From Lactuca virosa (taxonomy: Eukaryota > Streptophyta > Magnoliopsida > Asterales > Asteraceae), in contig CAKMRJ010005412.1 in NCBI GenBank assembly GCA_928212115.1, positions 254,254,322 to 254,318,321 of the forward strand: a stretch of 64,000 nucleotides of DNA. The letters are read 5' to 3'. The notes below the pieces were generated by a model. The model ran no database searches, had not been told where the DNA came from, and saw only the letters and a list, made by a program, of their open reading frames with translations. This document shows, piece by piece, positions 10,680 through 21,475 of the stretch. Within the stretch, counting starts at the first letter, position 1. Each line of letters opens with the position of its first letter. A program made the position numbers and the translations under genes.

Positions 10680-12076
10680 GGTTGCGAGGACACCCGACTT
10701 CCTCACTCCAAATCAACTTCTTTCTCTCACTAGTTTCTATCTCTAAGCCCCCTAACCCCCCCCCCTAAAGCCTAGGTAAACCCCCTAGCACCTGAAGGAA
10801 GCCCCGAGGCTCCCGGAGTCCCGAGAAAAAGGGTCTTTCGGTTCGGAACCGCTGCTCCAAGCGAAGTTCGGTTTTCTATAAAACCCACTGTAAGTGAGCT
10901 ACGCCTACGCTATTTTAATATAGCTTTGATTTAATTATAGTAACATTATTATAACCTTAAAATAATTATTTGGGCTATTATTATGAGTTATATAGAGTGT
11001 CGTTTAACGATTATATAATCATAATAATAGCTAGACTATTAATTAGTCGCGGTTAGTGTTAGACTAAACCCTAGTGGTATTGATACTAGGTTTTGTCAAG
11101 GGAAAAATTGTTTTGAGATAACGAAGCGCTGTCCGAGTTTCGAGTCACCACCTAATCAGGTGAGTGCATAGTTACTTTCATCTTACACATAGATATGAAG
11201 TATTTTATATAAATTACGTGCTACGTGTGCATATTATCTGTATACTTGCTATATATGATGGATGAACGATTTTATACATGTTTTAAATGATTTAAACTGT
11301 ATATGTATTTTACATCTACAAAATGTGTTGTGTAAAACATGGGTAGATGTAATAGTTGCTGTGTGACAAATAAAATAATGAGAGGCCTCGTTATAGATGT
11401 TATTGATGATCCAGTCATCTAGCGGAATATAGATGACGACCACAGACTATTCTAGACAGTCCAGTGGAACGCTAGCAGGCTCGCAACCTGTAGGTGTTTA
11501 TTTGAACTGTGTGCTCACCAGCAGTACTCCATCCCCCACATGGTTGCCTTATTTGACATGAATTGCTGAGGAACCCCCGAAGCATGTGTTGTCACCCCGA
11601 TGAAAGTCCTTAGACTAGGTCCCTTGTGTTAGATGTTTTAGGGACGTAAAGTGAGGATAACGGGAAAGGGTAATCGGGTTTGTTTGGTTGATGAAAATAA
11701 TAAACTTATTTATTATGGGTTTAAAAACCTATGTGCTCACCAGGCTCCCAAGCCCGACCCACACAATTTTTTGTATTACAGGTAGTGGCGCATGAGAATA
11801 GATGTTTGGATGAGAGATAAGGGATTATAGGCCTGTAAATACGAAATAATGTAGTAAGGCTTATGTTGTACTGTTTATGCTTTTGATCTGTAATGAACAT
11901 GACATCCCGAGTTTTTTAATGAAATACATTTCTATGGAAATGCTTTGATAAATCTTTATCAAATTTTGTTTTGGGAACAAATTCCACAACTCTTTTATTT
12001 AAAATGTTACTCTGATTTTCAAACAAGCATAAACAAAATCGGTCTTTTCTGGCCGTGAAAATGGGGATGTCACAGT

Positions 12077-12088
12077 TGGTATCTGAGC
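12077..12088 (+). other. A2 primer binding site
   Basis: TGGTATCTGAGC, two bases after the LTR end, differs by one base from TGGTATCAGAGC, the complement of the 3' end of plant initiator tRNA-Met. Confidence 0.85.
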
Positions 12089-12416
12089 ATTAGTTTAAGC
12101 GAACTAGGAATTTGTAGGATTTCTATACTTAAACTTAGAATGTTAAGCGATGATTGTGAGATATGAGCACTAGCTTATTTTAGGAATTGTGCCTAAAATG
12201 CTTTTATGTGCTAAATGCTTTGTGCCTGATATGTTGTTATTTGTTCGGATCTATGGTCTATTGCCGACCGGATTTGGAAACCTTATGTGTTTAGGATTCT
12301 AAACGTACAACTACGATATTAGAACTAACATGTAAACGTTTCGGAGTGATAAGGACGGTTTAAATGACTATCCTAAATAAAGATCTAAATTCACCTTATT
12401 CGGTGTATAGATCAAA
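12089..12416 (+). other. A2 leader between PBS and gag
   Basis: About 330 bp with no coding signal or repeat that I can see. It probably holds packaging signals, as in other Gypsy elements. Confidence 0.5.
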
Positions 12417-13640
12417 ATAGCAAGAACCCGCAGTGAAGCCGGGAATGCAAATGGGAACAGAAACCAACCTCCAGTGATTAAGCAAATACCGGTTGTGGTA
12501 GCCGCTGCTGAGCCAATAACGATGGCCGGAGTGCAAGCGATGATCCAGGTGATGTTGGATCATCAAATGGAGGAAACCAGACGTTTGCTCCAACAAAATC
12601 GAGAGGAAGCTACCATACCAATCGAACAGTCTGAGCTGAACGAAGGGCAGTCTGAGGAGGGGAACTACAGTGGGACCGTTGGTGAAGCCAACCCACCAAT
12701 AGTTCGGCAAAACAATCAGGATGACGGAGTCGAGAGGAATGGATGCAAGTACAAGGATTTTCTGACTTGCATGCCATCGACTTTCACTGGAAAGGAAGAT
12801 CTGATCGGGGTCATGGATTGGATCTCGTAGATGGAGTTAGCTTTCATGACGTGTGGTTGTAGAGGCAAACTACATACCCCGTTTTCAGTGCGTCAGTTCC
12901 GAGGAGGCGTTGTGCGTTGGTGGAATACCCTAGGGAAGACTTTAAGCCCCAATGAGCCCCTGCAACTAACATGGGCAGAATTTTTGGTGCAATTCAAACG
13001 TAAGTACTGCTCAGCCCAAAACCTGCTCGAGCTAGAGAACCAGTTCCTAACCCTGAAGAAAGGAAGCATGTCCGTTGATGAGTACACCAACAACTTCACG
13101 GAGAAGATGGAGTTTGCCTTGCGTCTTTTCCGAGATGAACTGACAAAAATCGACAAGTACGCAAAGTGACTTCCATGGGAGTACGCGGTGCCAGTGCGTC
13201 AGGCACCTACTCTGGAGGCAGCTATCTGGGCTGCCAAATCTGTGGAGGATATGATTAAGGGAAGAGCTGCCGGCATGGTTGAGTTTGGCGAGAAGAGGAA
13301 GTTCGAGGGGTCTGCAAAGCCCAACAATAAGAAGAGCAAGTTCAGTTCAAAGAAGTCTGGAGGAGGAGGGAATGAAGCAAAATGGTGCGAGAAGTGTAAG
13401 AAGAAGCACTTAGGGAAATGTAGCGAGGAGGTGACCTGCTACAAGTGTGGGAAGACGGGGCATTACGCCAACGAATGCACCGCCGGCAAAAGGGTGTGCT
13501 ATGAGTGTCGTGAAGAAAGGCACATTGCAAGGGATTGCCCGAAGAAGAAAGAGGCGGCAAGGCCCAACATTCCACCAAATCCGAAGGCGAGAGCCTTCCA
13601 TATGACGCTCGAGGCTGCGAAGGAGGCAGCAGACGTCGCT
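12417..13640 (+). pseudogene. A2 gag (capsid and nucleocapsid)
   Basis: The frame begins with ATA GCA AGA ACC CGC at 12417. Related elements start gag with an ATG followed by ARTRS-type residues, so the start codon seems lost by a G to A change. The capsid part spans roughly 12730-13250 (FTGKEDLIGVMDWIS; FRGGVVRWWNTL; LTWAEFLVQFKRKYCS; LENQFLTLKKGSMSVDEYTNNF), the Retrotrans_gag fold. In-frame stops are TAG at 12828-12830 and TGA at 13167-13169. The second sits where the family has an Arg, so CGA to TGA is likely. Two CX2CX4HX4C zinc knuckles lie at 13437-13478 (CYKCGKTGHYANEC) and 13497-13538 (CYECREERHIARDC). All parts stay in one frame. Confidence 0.9.
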
Positions 13641-14255
13641 TCAGGTACCTTTCTTGTAAATGGTTTGCCTGCCAATATACTGTTTAATTATGGAGCCAAC
13701 TACTCCTTTGTATCGCATAAATTTGGTGGGAAACTAGCATTGCCTGTAGAAAAACTTGATAATGCCCTGATTGTAGAAGTTGCTAGTGGCAAGTTCGTAC
13801 CTGTTAGTAATCGTATTAAGAACGTTGTCATCAGCTTAAACGGAAACGAATTCCACGAAGAGCTATTACCAATAGAGTTGAACGGTTTCGACATCGTTTT
13901 GGGAATGGATTGGCTTAGCGCCAATGATGCCGAGATACTATGTCGAAAGAAGATAGTAAGGGTAAATCCCTCTGGAAAGGAGTCATTTGTGCTGTACGGG
14001 GACAAACGTAGAGTGAATTCTAGAATCATCTCCCTAATGAAAGCCAAAAAATGTTTGTCCAAGGGATTCACATCATATTTGGCATTCGTGATCGATGCTA
14101 AGAAGGAAAAGAAGGAGGTGCAGAGTATACCAGTGGTGTGTGATTATCCGGAAGTCTTTCCCGAAGATCTTCCCGGATTACCGCCTGATAGACAAGTGGA
14201 GTTTCGGATAGACTTGTTACCAGGAACGACACCAATAGCAAAAGCACCATACTGA
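13641..14255 (+). pseudogene. A2 aspartic protease and linker to RT
   Basis: The retropepsin-like region reads GTFLVNGLPANILFNYGANYSF. The active site, normally DSGA, is NYGA (13686-13697), so the catalytic Asp is lost. GFDIVLGMDWLSANDAEILC follows, the usual second half of plant Gypsy proteases, then the conserved linker VVCDYPEVFPEDLPGLPPDRQVEFRIDL that leads into RT. The frame ends at TGA 14253-14255 within an APY-R-LAP motif, where Arg is expected. The product would have matured the polyprotein. Confidence 0.9.
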
Positions 14256-14828
14256 TTAGCACCGACAGAGATGAAGGAGCTTATGACGCAACTTCAGGAA
14301 TTGTTGGACAACAGTTTCATTCGACCTAGTTCATCACCCTGGGGAGCTCCGGTGCTATTCGTGAAGAAGAAAGACGGAAGCATGAGAATGTGTATAGACT
14401 ACCGAGAGCTGAACAAGGCAACAGTGAAGAACAAGTATCCATTGCCAATGATTGATGACCTATTCGATCAGCTGCAAGGTTCGAGCTATTTCTCAAAGAT
14501 CGATCTTAGGTCAGGATATCATCAGCTGAAGGTGAGAAATCAGGATATCGAGAAGACTGCATTCAGAACAAGATATGGACACTATGAGTTCTTGGTCATG
14601 TTGTTTGGACTAACCAATTCTCCAGCAGTATTCATGGATTTGATGAACAGGGTTTGTAAACCATTCCTCGATAAATCCGTGATAGTGTTCATCAACGAAA
14701 TTCTGATCTACTCGAAAAGCCAAGAGGAGCATGGCAAGCATCTACGAGAAGTGTTGGAAATCTTGACAAAGGAGAAGTTGTATGCAAAGTTCTCCAAGTG
14801 AGATTTTTAGATCCGAGAAGTCCAATTC
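14256..14828 (+). pseudogene. A2 reverse transcriptase, active site destroyed
   Basis: RT fingers and palm are well kept: FIRPSSSPWGAPVLFVKKKD, MCIDYRELNKATVKNKYPLP, DDLFDQLQGSSYFSKIDLRS, GYHQLKV and FLVMLFGLTNSPAVFMDLMN. The catalytic motif, expected as F-I-D-D, reads F-I-N-E at 14688-14699 (AAC GAA at 14694-14699), so both metal-binding Asp residues are changed. A TGA at 14799-14801 follows KFSK, where Cys is usual. The region after it (14802-14828) links in frame to the thumb/RNase H part. Confidence 0.92.
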
Positions 14829-15647
14829 TTGGGTTATGTGGTTAACCAGGAGGGAATAATGGTTGACCCAGCAAAAATCAGAGCTGTGATGAAGTGGGAA
14901 CGTCTGAAGAGTCCCACAGAGATTCGAAGCTTTCTAGGATTAGTTATATATTACCGAAGATTTATCCAAGGCTTTTCTTCGATAGCTGCTCCATTGACAG
15001 CTTTGACACATAAAGGAGCTACATACACATGGAGTGAGAAGCACGAAGAAGCGTTCGAGAAGCTAAAGAAGAAACTATGTGAAGCACCGATTCTTTCTCT
15101 TCCCGATGGAGTTGAAGATTTCGCCGTGTATAGAGATGCGTCGGGAGTCGAGTTAGGATGTGTCCTGACTCAAAGAGAAAAGGTGATAGCATACGCGTCT
15201 AGACAATTGAAGGAGCATGAAAAGAACTACCTCACTCACGATTTGGAGTTGGCAGCGGTAGTTTTTGCTCTAAAGATATGGAGGCATTACCTCTATGGCA
15301 CGAAGTGCAAACTTTTCACTGATCATAAGAGTCTCCAGTATCTCTTTAATCAGAAAGAATTGAACATGAGACAACGACGCTGGCTGGAGTTACTCAAGGA
15401 CTACGACTGTGAGATACTTTACCACCCTGGTAAAGCAAATGTTGTCGCTGATGCTCTCAGTCGAAAAGTCAACCTTGAGAGAAAAAGGCCAAGAGCGTTG
15501 AGAATAGAAGTTGTCTCGACGATTGTGGAGAGTATCAAGAAAGATCAAGAAGAAGCTTCAGAGAAGAATGACCGAAAGGAAGAACGTTTGGGTAAAACGT
15601 TAGTGTTCGGTACAAACAGTCAAGGACTGAAGGTATTCCAAGATTGA
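14829..15647 (+). pseudogene. A2 RT thumb and RNase H
   Basis: Starts LGYVVNQEGIMVDPAKI, then KWERLKSPTEIRSFLGL, the thumb. RNase H shows VYRDASGVELGCVLTQREK, YASRQLKEHEKNYLTHDLEL, LFTDHKSLQYLFNQKELNMR and YHPGKANVVADALSRK. The Asp residues in RDAS, HDLEL and TDHK are kept. The frame ends at TGA 15645-15647 within a D-R-IWVPK motif, where Arg is expected. It stays in the same frame as gag and RT. Confidence 0.9.
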
Positions 15648-16384
15648 ATTTGGGTACCTAAGACGGGTGGAATAAGAGATCTTCTGATGGAAGAAGCTAA
15701 CAAGACCATGTACTCGATTCATCCCGGTAGCACTAAAATGTATAGGGACCTAAAACCCTACTACTGGTGGTCGACGATGAAGCTCGATGTTGCAAAGTAT
15801 ATGGCCGAGTGCGTAACTTGTGCTAGAGTTAAGGCACAACATCAGAAACCGTATGGGATTTTAGAACCTTTACCTGTACCCATGGGTAAATGGGAAGACA
15901 TCAGCATGGATTTTGTGACAAAACTGCCCAGGACGAAGAAAGGACACGACATGATTTGGGTGGTCGTGGATCGTTTCACTAAGAGTGCACACTTCATAGC
16001 AGCCAACGAGAGGTGGTCTATGGATAAGCTCGCAAATGCTTACGTGAAGGAGATAGTAAGACTTCACGGTGTTCCTCTTACGATCGTATCAGATCGTGAT
16101 AGTCGTTTCACGTCGAGGTTTTGGAGAAGTCTACAAGAGGAATTGGGTACGAAGTTGTGATTGAGTACAACTTACCATCCGCAGACTGATGGTCAGAGCG
16201 AAAGAACGATTCAAACACTGGAATATATGTTGAGAGCATGTAACCTGGAGTTCCAAGGTAACTGGGATGAATACTTACCTCTGGTAGAGTTTTCCTACAA
16301 CAATAGTTTCCAATCGAGCATCAAGATGGCACCCTATCAAGCTTTATACGGATAGAAGTGTCGTACGCCGTCTTGTTGGCTTGA
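15648..16384 (+). pseudogene. A2 integrase, N-terminal and core parts (interrupted by E)
   Basis: The zinc-binding part includes IHPGSTKMYRDLKPYYWW and MAECVTCARVKAQ. The core shows DISMDFVTKLPRT (first Asp), TIVSDRDSRFTSRFW (second Asp) and HPQTDGQSERTIQTLEYML (Glu), so the DDE residues are present. Stops occur at 16158-16160 (TGA) and 16353-16355 (TAG, in YG-R-KCRTP). E interrupts at 16384, within the conserved CRTPSCW stretch, and the gene resumes at 40238. Distances show no frame change across E once one TSD copy is removed. Confidence 0.92.
16380..16384. repeat. Target site duplication of E, left copy (CTTGA)
   Basis: CTTGA before the 5' LTR of E is repeated exactly at 40238-40242 after its 3' LTR. 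Confidence 0.95.
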
Positions 16385-17401
16385 TGTGACACCAGTCAAA
16401 TTTTGGTCAAAAATAAATTGATCAATAATCGTAATTGGGATGAACCAAGTGGTAGAGTTTGTAACAAGGTTTCCAAAAACATAAAGAACACTGAAATCTG
16501 AGTTATAACGAAGAAGTTATGACCAATCGAAAATCCGCGGTAAAACCGCCAAAACACTGTTCAGTGTAAAAAGCGAATTTTCGATAAAATGATTTTTAGC
16601 CTTAACAATCTAAATGAAAGTTGTAGAATATGTTAAACCGAGAACGTTCATAAAAAGAACATAAATATCCGACTTCGTATGAGGAAGTTATGATTTTTCG
16701 AAGTTTCGGTTTAGCAGTAGACAGCTAAAAATTCGAAATATAAATCGATCGATATTTAGCCGATGCAACTTAAACGAGAATCGAAGGTCTCGTCAAAATT
16801 AGCACAACGGTAAAAAGACAGACAAAAACGGACGTCGGATGAAGAAGTTATGAATTATTAATGAATTCCCGTCCCGGTCTGTTTAAAATAATAATATGAA
16901 AAATAAAGTCAAAATCAGCCGACGAAGTCTAAATGAAAGTCGTAAAGTATGATTTTACCTACGCGTGCATATAAAGAACGTCAAAAACGGAGCTCGTATG
17001 CGAAAGTTATGATTTTTGCAAGTTTTTGGCACGAAAATCAAGAAAATCTTGAAAACCGGGAAATTTCGCATGCAAGGCTTCGGACACGTTATCATCATGT
17101 GCGAGACTCCACGTGTCCTCCTCTGGTTGGACCACAGTATACGTGTAGCCTTCTGAGTGGACCGCAGCCGAGGTCCAATAATCTTCGGACACCCTCGCAT
17201 CGGACACCCCGGAGACACCCCCCTTCGCATGTGCCTTCTCCCTATTGGACCGAAGCCTGACCACTTAGAAGCCGCCAGCAGTCCGAAGCACGTGCCTCGC
17301 ACCGGGTCCGATCCGCACCGCCTTCGCAGGAGCTGCCGCGTGTGCTGCTGACTCGCCCCTCCCCTCGCCACCTGTCCTCCTCGGCCGAACCCTCACACCC
17401 C

Positions 17402-17409
17402 TATATAAA
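17402..17409 (+). promoter_or_regulatory. TATA box of the E 5' LTR
   Basis: TATATAAA in CCCTATATAAAGGGTGCGAG. The identical box is at 37835-37842 in the 3' LTR. Confidence 0.75.
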
Positions 17410-17616
17410 GGGTGCGAGCCTTCTCGGATGGAAGAGGTTTTTCACCCTATTTTTGGCCCTTTTTCACTCCTCTCTCTTCCATAACTTCACAAACAACCCC
17501 CAAGGCCCCGGTATCGCGTCTAAAGCCCGAAGCAAGCCCCGGAGCCCCGGAATTCTCAAGAATTCATCCTCTCTCCTGTCGAAACTCTGCCCGTTTTGAG
17601 CCGGTTTTTCGTCAAA

Positions 17617-17621
17617 CAAAC
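17617..17621. repeat. Target site duplication of F, left copy (CAAAC)
   Basis: CAAAC here and at 30578-30582. The 3' LTR of E shows the empty site with one copy (near 38049). Confidence 0.95.
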
Positions 17622-17970
17622 TGATGAGAATAAATCTCAGATCGATTAGATCTTTCACAGGTAAAAGAAGAAGATCAAACAGAACAAGCACAATGATATC
17701 AAGAAAACAGAACAGAATCAACAATATGCTTATGATTCAAATGTAGTCACGCCTCAGCAGAGCTCTATGAAGAACTTCCACTGTAGAGGCGAGCTAGGGT
17801 TTACAATACTCAAAATAAGAAACAATAATGTAAGCGTTAATTACAAAGACTGCATGCATGCAGCTTAAATACCAAACCCTAGAGAAAACATGCACGGTTG
17901 GACAGGCCCAAACCGGCAATCAAAACTGGGCTAAGGACCGAGCCCATGACGCAACACCATATGCCCAACA
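17622..17970 (-). mobile_element. F 3' LTR (349 bp)
   Basis: Plus-strand ends are TGATGAGAATAAATC and TATGCCCAACA. It differs from 30229-30577 at four positions by my count, all single substitutions. Very short for an element of 13 kb. Confidence 0.95.
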
Positions 17971-17985
17971 ATCTCCCCCTTTGCG
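17971..17985 (-). other. F polypurine tract
   Basis: The minus strand reads CGCAAAGGGGGAGAT directly before the 3' LTR, the usual Copia/Sirevirus form. Confidence 0.85.
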
Positions 17986-18002
17986 TCGAATGAGGCGAGA
18001 GA

Positions 18003-21000
18003 TCATTTTCTTTGAGTGGGCTTTGCAGTCTTCACCACCTTGAACAGCCGAGGGATGATTGCAAGAAGTGTTTGCCGAAACTGAATGTACCATCGTAGCA
18101 TGTCAGTAAACAGCTTCTTGTCGGCTGCAGAATTGTGATTGCATTTGTGGATAATCTCTAAAATATGCTCCAAGCAAGCAGTTGAAAATAAGTGCTTATC
18201 ACACAAAGCAAAAATACATTTTTGCCTTTCACCCCTGACGAACATCACAGTATGAGACTGTGTGTCGATCTTTCCCTTGACCATAGTATTTACATCGCCC
18301 ATTCTGCCAGAAGGTTTGATCGTTGGACGCTTGTGAATGGTAGAGGCAACCTCTTGGTCCATTTTCGCTACCTCGTGAATGTATCATACAAGCGTTCGCT
18401 TGACATGGTCTATGATTGGCTGATACTCCTGTGGATTTGACATCAAGATGTTGTTGAGAAGTATCCAATCATGGGGATTGAGGTTCGGTAGATCAGCAAG
18501 AGAGAAGTGGTGAACCGAGCCTTCAGAGCCTCGAGTCACTTTGAATTTTACATTAACGAACTTCCCTGCTGAGTAAGGCTTCATCACCTTGACAGTAGTA
18601 ATTTTCAGTAAGCTCCATGTCAGGTAATGAGGTTGATCATATTCCAGATAGTACTCCAAAAGATCCCTATCAACCTTCGGGTCTGGAGAGGGAATAGGCA
18701 CAGTAGAGTCAAAGCAGTGAAAAACGAATGCCTTTCGCATGATAGACATGTCAAACTGTGCATCCTTGGAGTTTTCAAGCCCGAAAGACATCACAGGCTC
18801 TAGCCAAAGTGTGCTTGGTTCATCAATAGCACACCTTTGGAGCGAATCAAGAGTCCATTCAAGAAAAATGGACTTCTTCTTTTCCAGGAGCTCTTTTTCC
18901 TTTAGCTCTTTTTCAAGCTCCAGTGATTCCTTCCTAAGCTTTTCTTCAAGCTCTTTATCAGATGTCTTCGTTTTCTGAAAAATGTTAGAGGGATCTGCTT
19001 GAAATCTATCTTCAAAGTCATCATCATCACTTTCGTCATCTTCACCAATTATCTTCTTCTTTTTCTCCCTTTTGCTGCCCGAAGCTTCATTACCCTTTGG
19101 TGCAGCAGTAGATTTAGATTCAGGAGGAGGTTTAGTTTGTTCCTTTTCCTTTTCTTTCCCTTCTTCTCCCCCTTGTTTCGGCTGAGCAGGGGTCACCGAA
19201 ACACCCTCGATACGACTTAGGATGTCCAGTGCTGGCCTGAGTTTCTCAGCCAAGTGTCTACGAATAGTAATGGAGAGAATGGGATCATAGGCTTCAATAA
19301 GGTGCAACAAAATGGAATGACGTCAATAACTGAACTTCGTATGACCTCCCTCTCAGATTTCATATCATTAAGTTCAGCTGTAGCAGTGCGAAGCTTGAGA
19401 TTCTGCATCTTCAGCTGAGAGGTTCGTTTATCGAGTTCATCCATGATGCGATTTTCCACTGCAAGCTCTGTTTCCAATTGAGTAAGACGCTCATCCACCT
19501 GTGTATGAAGACGTGCGTTGGCACTTTCAATGGCCTTTCGAGCACCCTCAAGATTAGCCCATTCGGTTTCAAGCGAACTCTGGAGAGTTGCAACCGAGTC
19601 ATTGACCGTTTTGGCGTTCTTTTGAGCAGCAGCCTGCAAAGAATCTAAGAACAATTGAGCTTCAGAAATTAGTTTTTCGACTTTTTCGGTCGCGTCTTTG
19701 CATTCTTTAGTGGAAGCCTCAACAGCAATGGAGGCTTTCTGGCATTGGGAGGTGGAGGCGTCGATAGCTTTAGCTGCAGCATTGAGGGATATGTCATGGT
19801 CCTTGACAACTGAAGTGAATAAAGCTTTGAGAGCAGCTTCAGAATAGGCACCAAAAGATGAAGAGGAAAGAAGCTGATCAAGCTTGTCAGTAACAGTATT
19901 TAGATGACGCTTAGTAACCGGAGCATCATCGTCGTCATCGCTCTGAACTCGGTAAGGGCTGAAATAGGTAGAATCAAATTCCAAATCCTCGCCCCCGAGA
20001 ACAGTGTTGGTTTCGGCTGATTGAGTTGGTGAATGAGTTTCGGTTGTGAGTGGTGGTTCGGTAGTGAAAGTGGTTTCGGTTGTAATTGGAGGTTCGGTTA
20101 TGATGGGGGTTTCGGTTGCCATAGAACGAGCCCCCGTATCAGATACGTTGGTTCGTACTCCGGTGGTGGTGGTAGTAGTGGAGTAAGTGAAGATTGGTGT
20201 AGAAATGGGAATTGTGGAAAACGGTTGAGATGTATTTATAGGAAAAATAGGAGGGAGGGAGATAGGTACCGAAACTGGTGTAGGCAATCGTGGTGGAGTA
20301 TCACCACGAACCGAACCTGCATCCTCTGAGCTGTCTCCGTCAGATTCGCTTGGAGGAGTGGGGGGTTGAGTGGGAGGCACATACTCTGAATCAGAGTCAC
20401 TCGATGATTGGAGAATAAGGCGGCGAGCAGGCTTCTTTACTTTCTTTGCTTTAGACTGAGCTGCTGCTGCTTTCTGCACCTTTCGCTTCCTAGGGGTTTG
20501 AACTTTCGATACTTGAGCCCCTTTATCCCCTTTCTTTCCTTCTGCCTTTTTGCCCCATTTTTCTGGAATGTCTGCTTCTTCGATCGACATTACCATTTCA
20601 TCAGTAAGTTCCCTTGGACCAGAGGAGGGAAGCTCCTTGTAATCCTGAATAAGTTTGCTTGTAGAAGGCACAGAGGAATACATTGACTCAGGAATGGAGC
20701 CAATAAAAGTGAATTTGGAGGCATGAGAGACTATGATGTTGGTAGTGTGAAAAGTGGCAATGGAAGAGAGCATGGAGTCTGCCATAATCGGAACATGAAA
20801 CCGATCCATGATCCACTGTGTAACAATAGACCAAAATCGAGCACATGAAATTTCAGTGTGCCGGGATGAAGAAGATAAACTCTGAATCAGTTGATGCCAT
20901 AGAACCTTTCCAAAATCGACATTGAGACCGTGATACACACCATAAAGAATAGTCATGAAGAACTTACTCGCACCATCAGAACCAGGACTCCTTTCAGAAA

Positions 21001-21475
21001 GTCCTTTGAAGAGCAGTGTGAATAGGCCATTCCATTGAGGAGGAAGGCAGGACTTTTTGAATCTGGTAATTGTCGTTAGAATTTTAGTGTAACCCATGTT
21101 GTAGAACATCGAAAATAGTTGGCCAGTGGTAATAGAATCAGGGGTCACCATGGACTCTTCATTTGCAAGCCCTAGAAGAGTACAGAAACGAGTCTTGGAG
21201 ATGGAAGCCTTCTGATTGAGAATTTCGAAGAAAATTTTGTCTGCTCCTTTGTCATATGTTGTAGTAGAGTAGACTTGAGAGAGACAGGACATCGGAACAA
21301 CTTCGATAGGGGTTAGGGCTTTGACAATTGGGGAATACTTCAGACATTCCACCACTTGATACATGTACGTATCATACAGAAAAGGAGAGAGATCGATCAG
21401 TAGGTTCTGATTAGGCTTGATAGCAAGAAGAGTTGAGCGTGAAGAAGTTTCTTGAACTGACGATGATTCTGCCAT
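18003..21475 (-). CDS. F third ORF, about 1,150 codons, function unknown
   Basis: The minus-strand frame begins at ATG 21475 (MAESSSVQETSSRS), runs open to 19217, and continues in a shifted frame from about 19310 to a TGA at 18384-18386. It then continues in that frame to 18003, only 33 bp from the 3' LTR. One frameshift near 19310-19330 and one TGA (where CGA would read Arg) break it. Layout: a globular N-terminal part (about residues 30-330; FILNQ-type and ISCARFWSIVTQWI stretches), a basic Lys-rich segment, a Thr/Pro/Ser-rich linker with TTE repeats, a coiled coil (about 560-740), a Lys/Glu-rich stretch, and a second globular part with LPNLNPHDWILLNNIL. I see no signal peptide or membrane segment. 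From memory, similar proteins ('putative plant transposon protein') are common beside Asteraceae Copia elements. The env-like position fits Sireviruses, but the role is unknown. Confidence 0.7.

Larger units (their letters stand above)
9629..12074 (+). mobile_element. A2 5' LTR (2446 bp)
   Basis: Opens TGTAACGCCCGTGTTTCAGG and ends GATGTCACA, then PBS. U3 holds the four-unit 160-bp array (units near 9834, 9995, 10156 and 10316), then a cluster of TACGC-N3-GCGTA palindromes (10515-10655) and a TATA box TATAAATA at 10672-10679. The two open frames of about 75-92 codons near 10408-10693 are chance frames in the GC-rich promoter region, as their copies in the 3' LTR show. Confidence 0.95.
16385..17621 (+). 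mobile_element. E 5' LTR, left piece (U3 and promoter)
   Basis: Opens TGTGACACCAGTCAAATTTTGG. Contains the 160-bp units anchored at 16598, 16758 and 16917, a CACGTG-rich promoter region and TATATAAA at 17402-17409. Compared with the 3' LTR it has an extra segment of about 319 bp (about 16659-16978), equal to two repeat units. Open frames here (16949-17624 on both strands) recur in the 3' LTR and are chance. Confidence 0.92.

Noticed and set aside
10408..10693. Paired ORFs on both strands, repeated at 41523-41986
   Set aside because: Part of the A2 LTR promoter region. Same reasoning as for E.
16949..17724. Several open frames on both strands in GC-rich sequence, repeated at 37400-38132
   Set aside because: They lie in the U3/promoter of the E LTR, both copies have them, and no protein family is recognisable. 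GC-rich, stop-poor DNA explains them.
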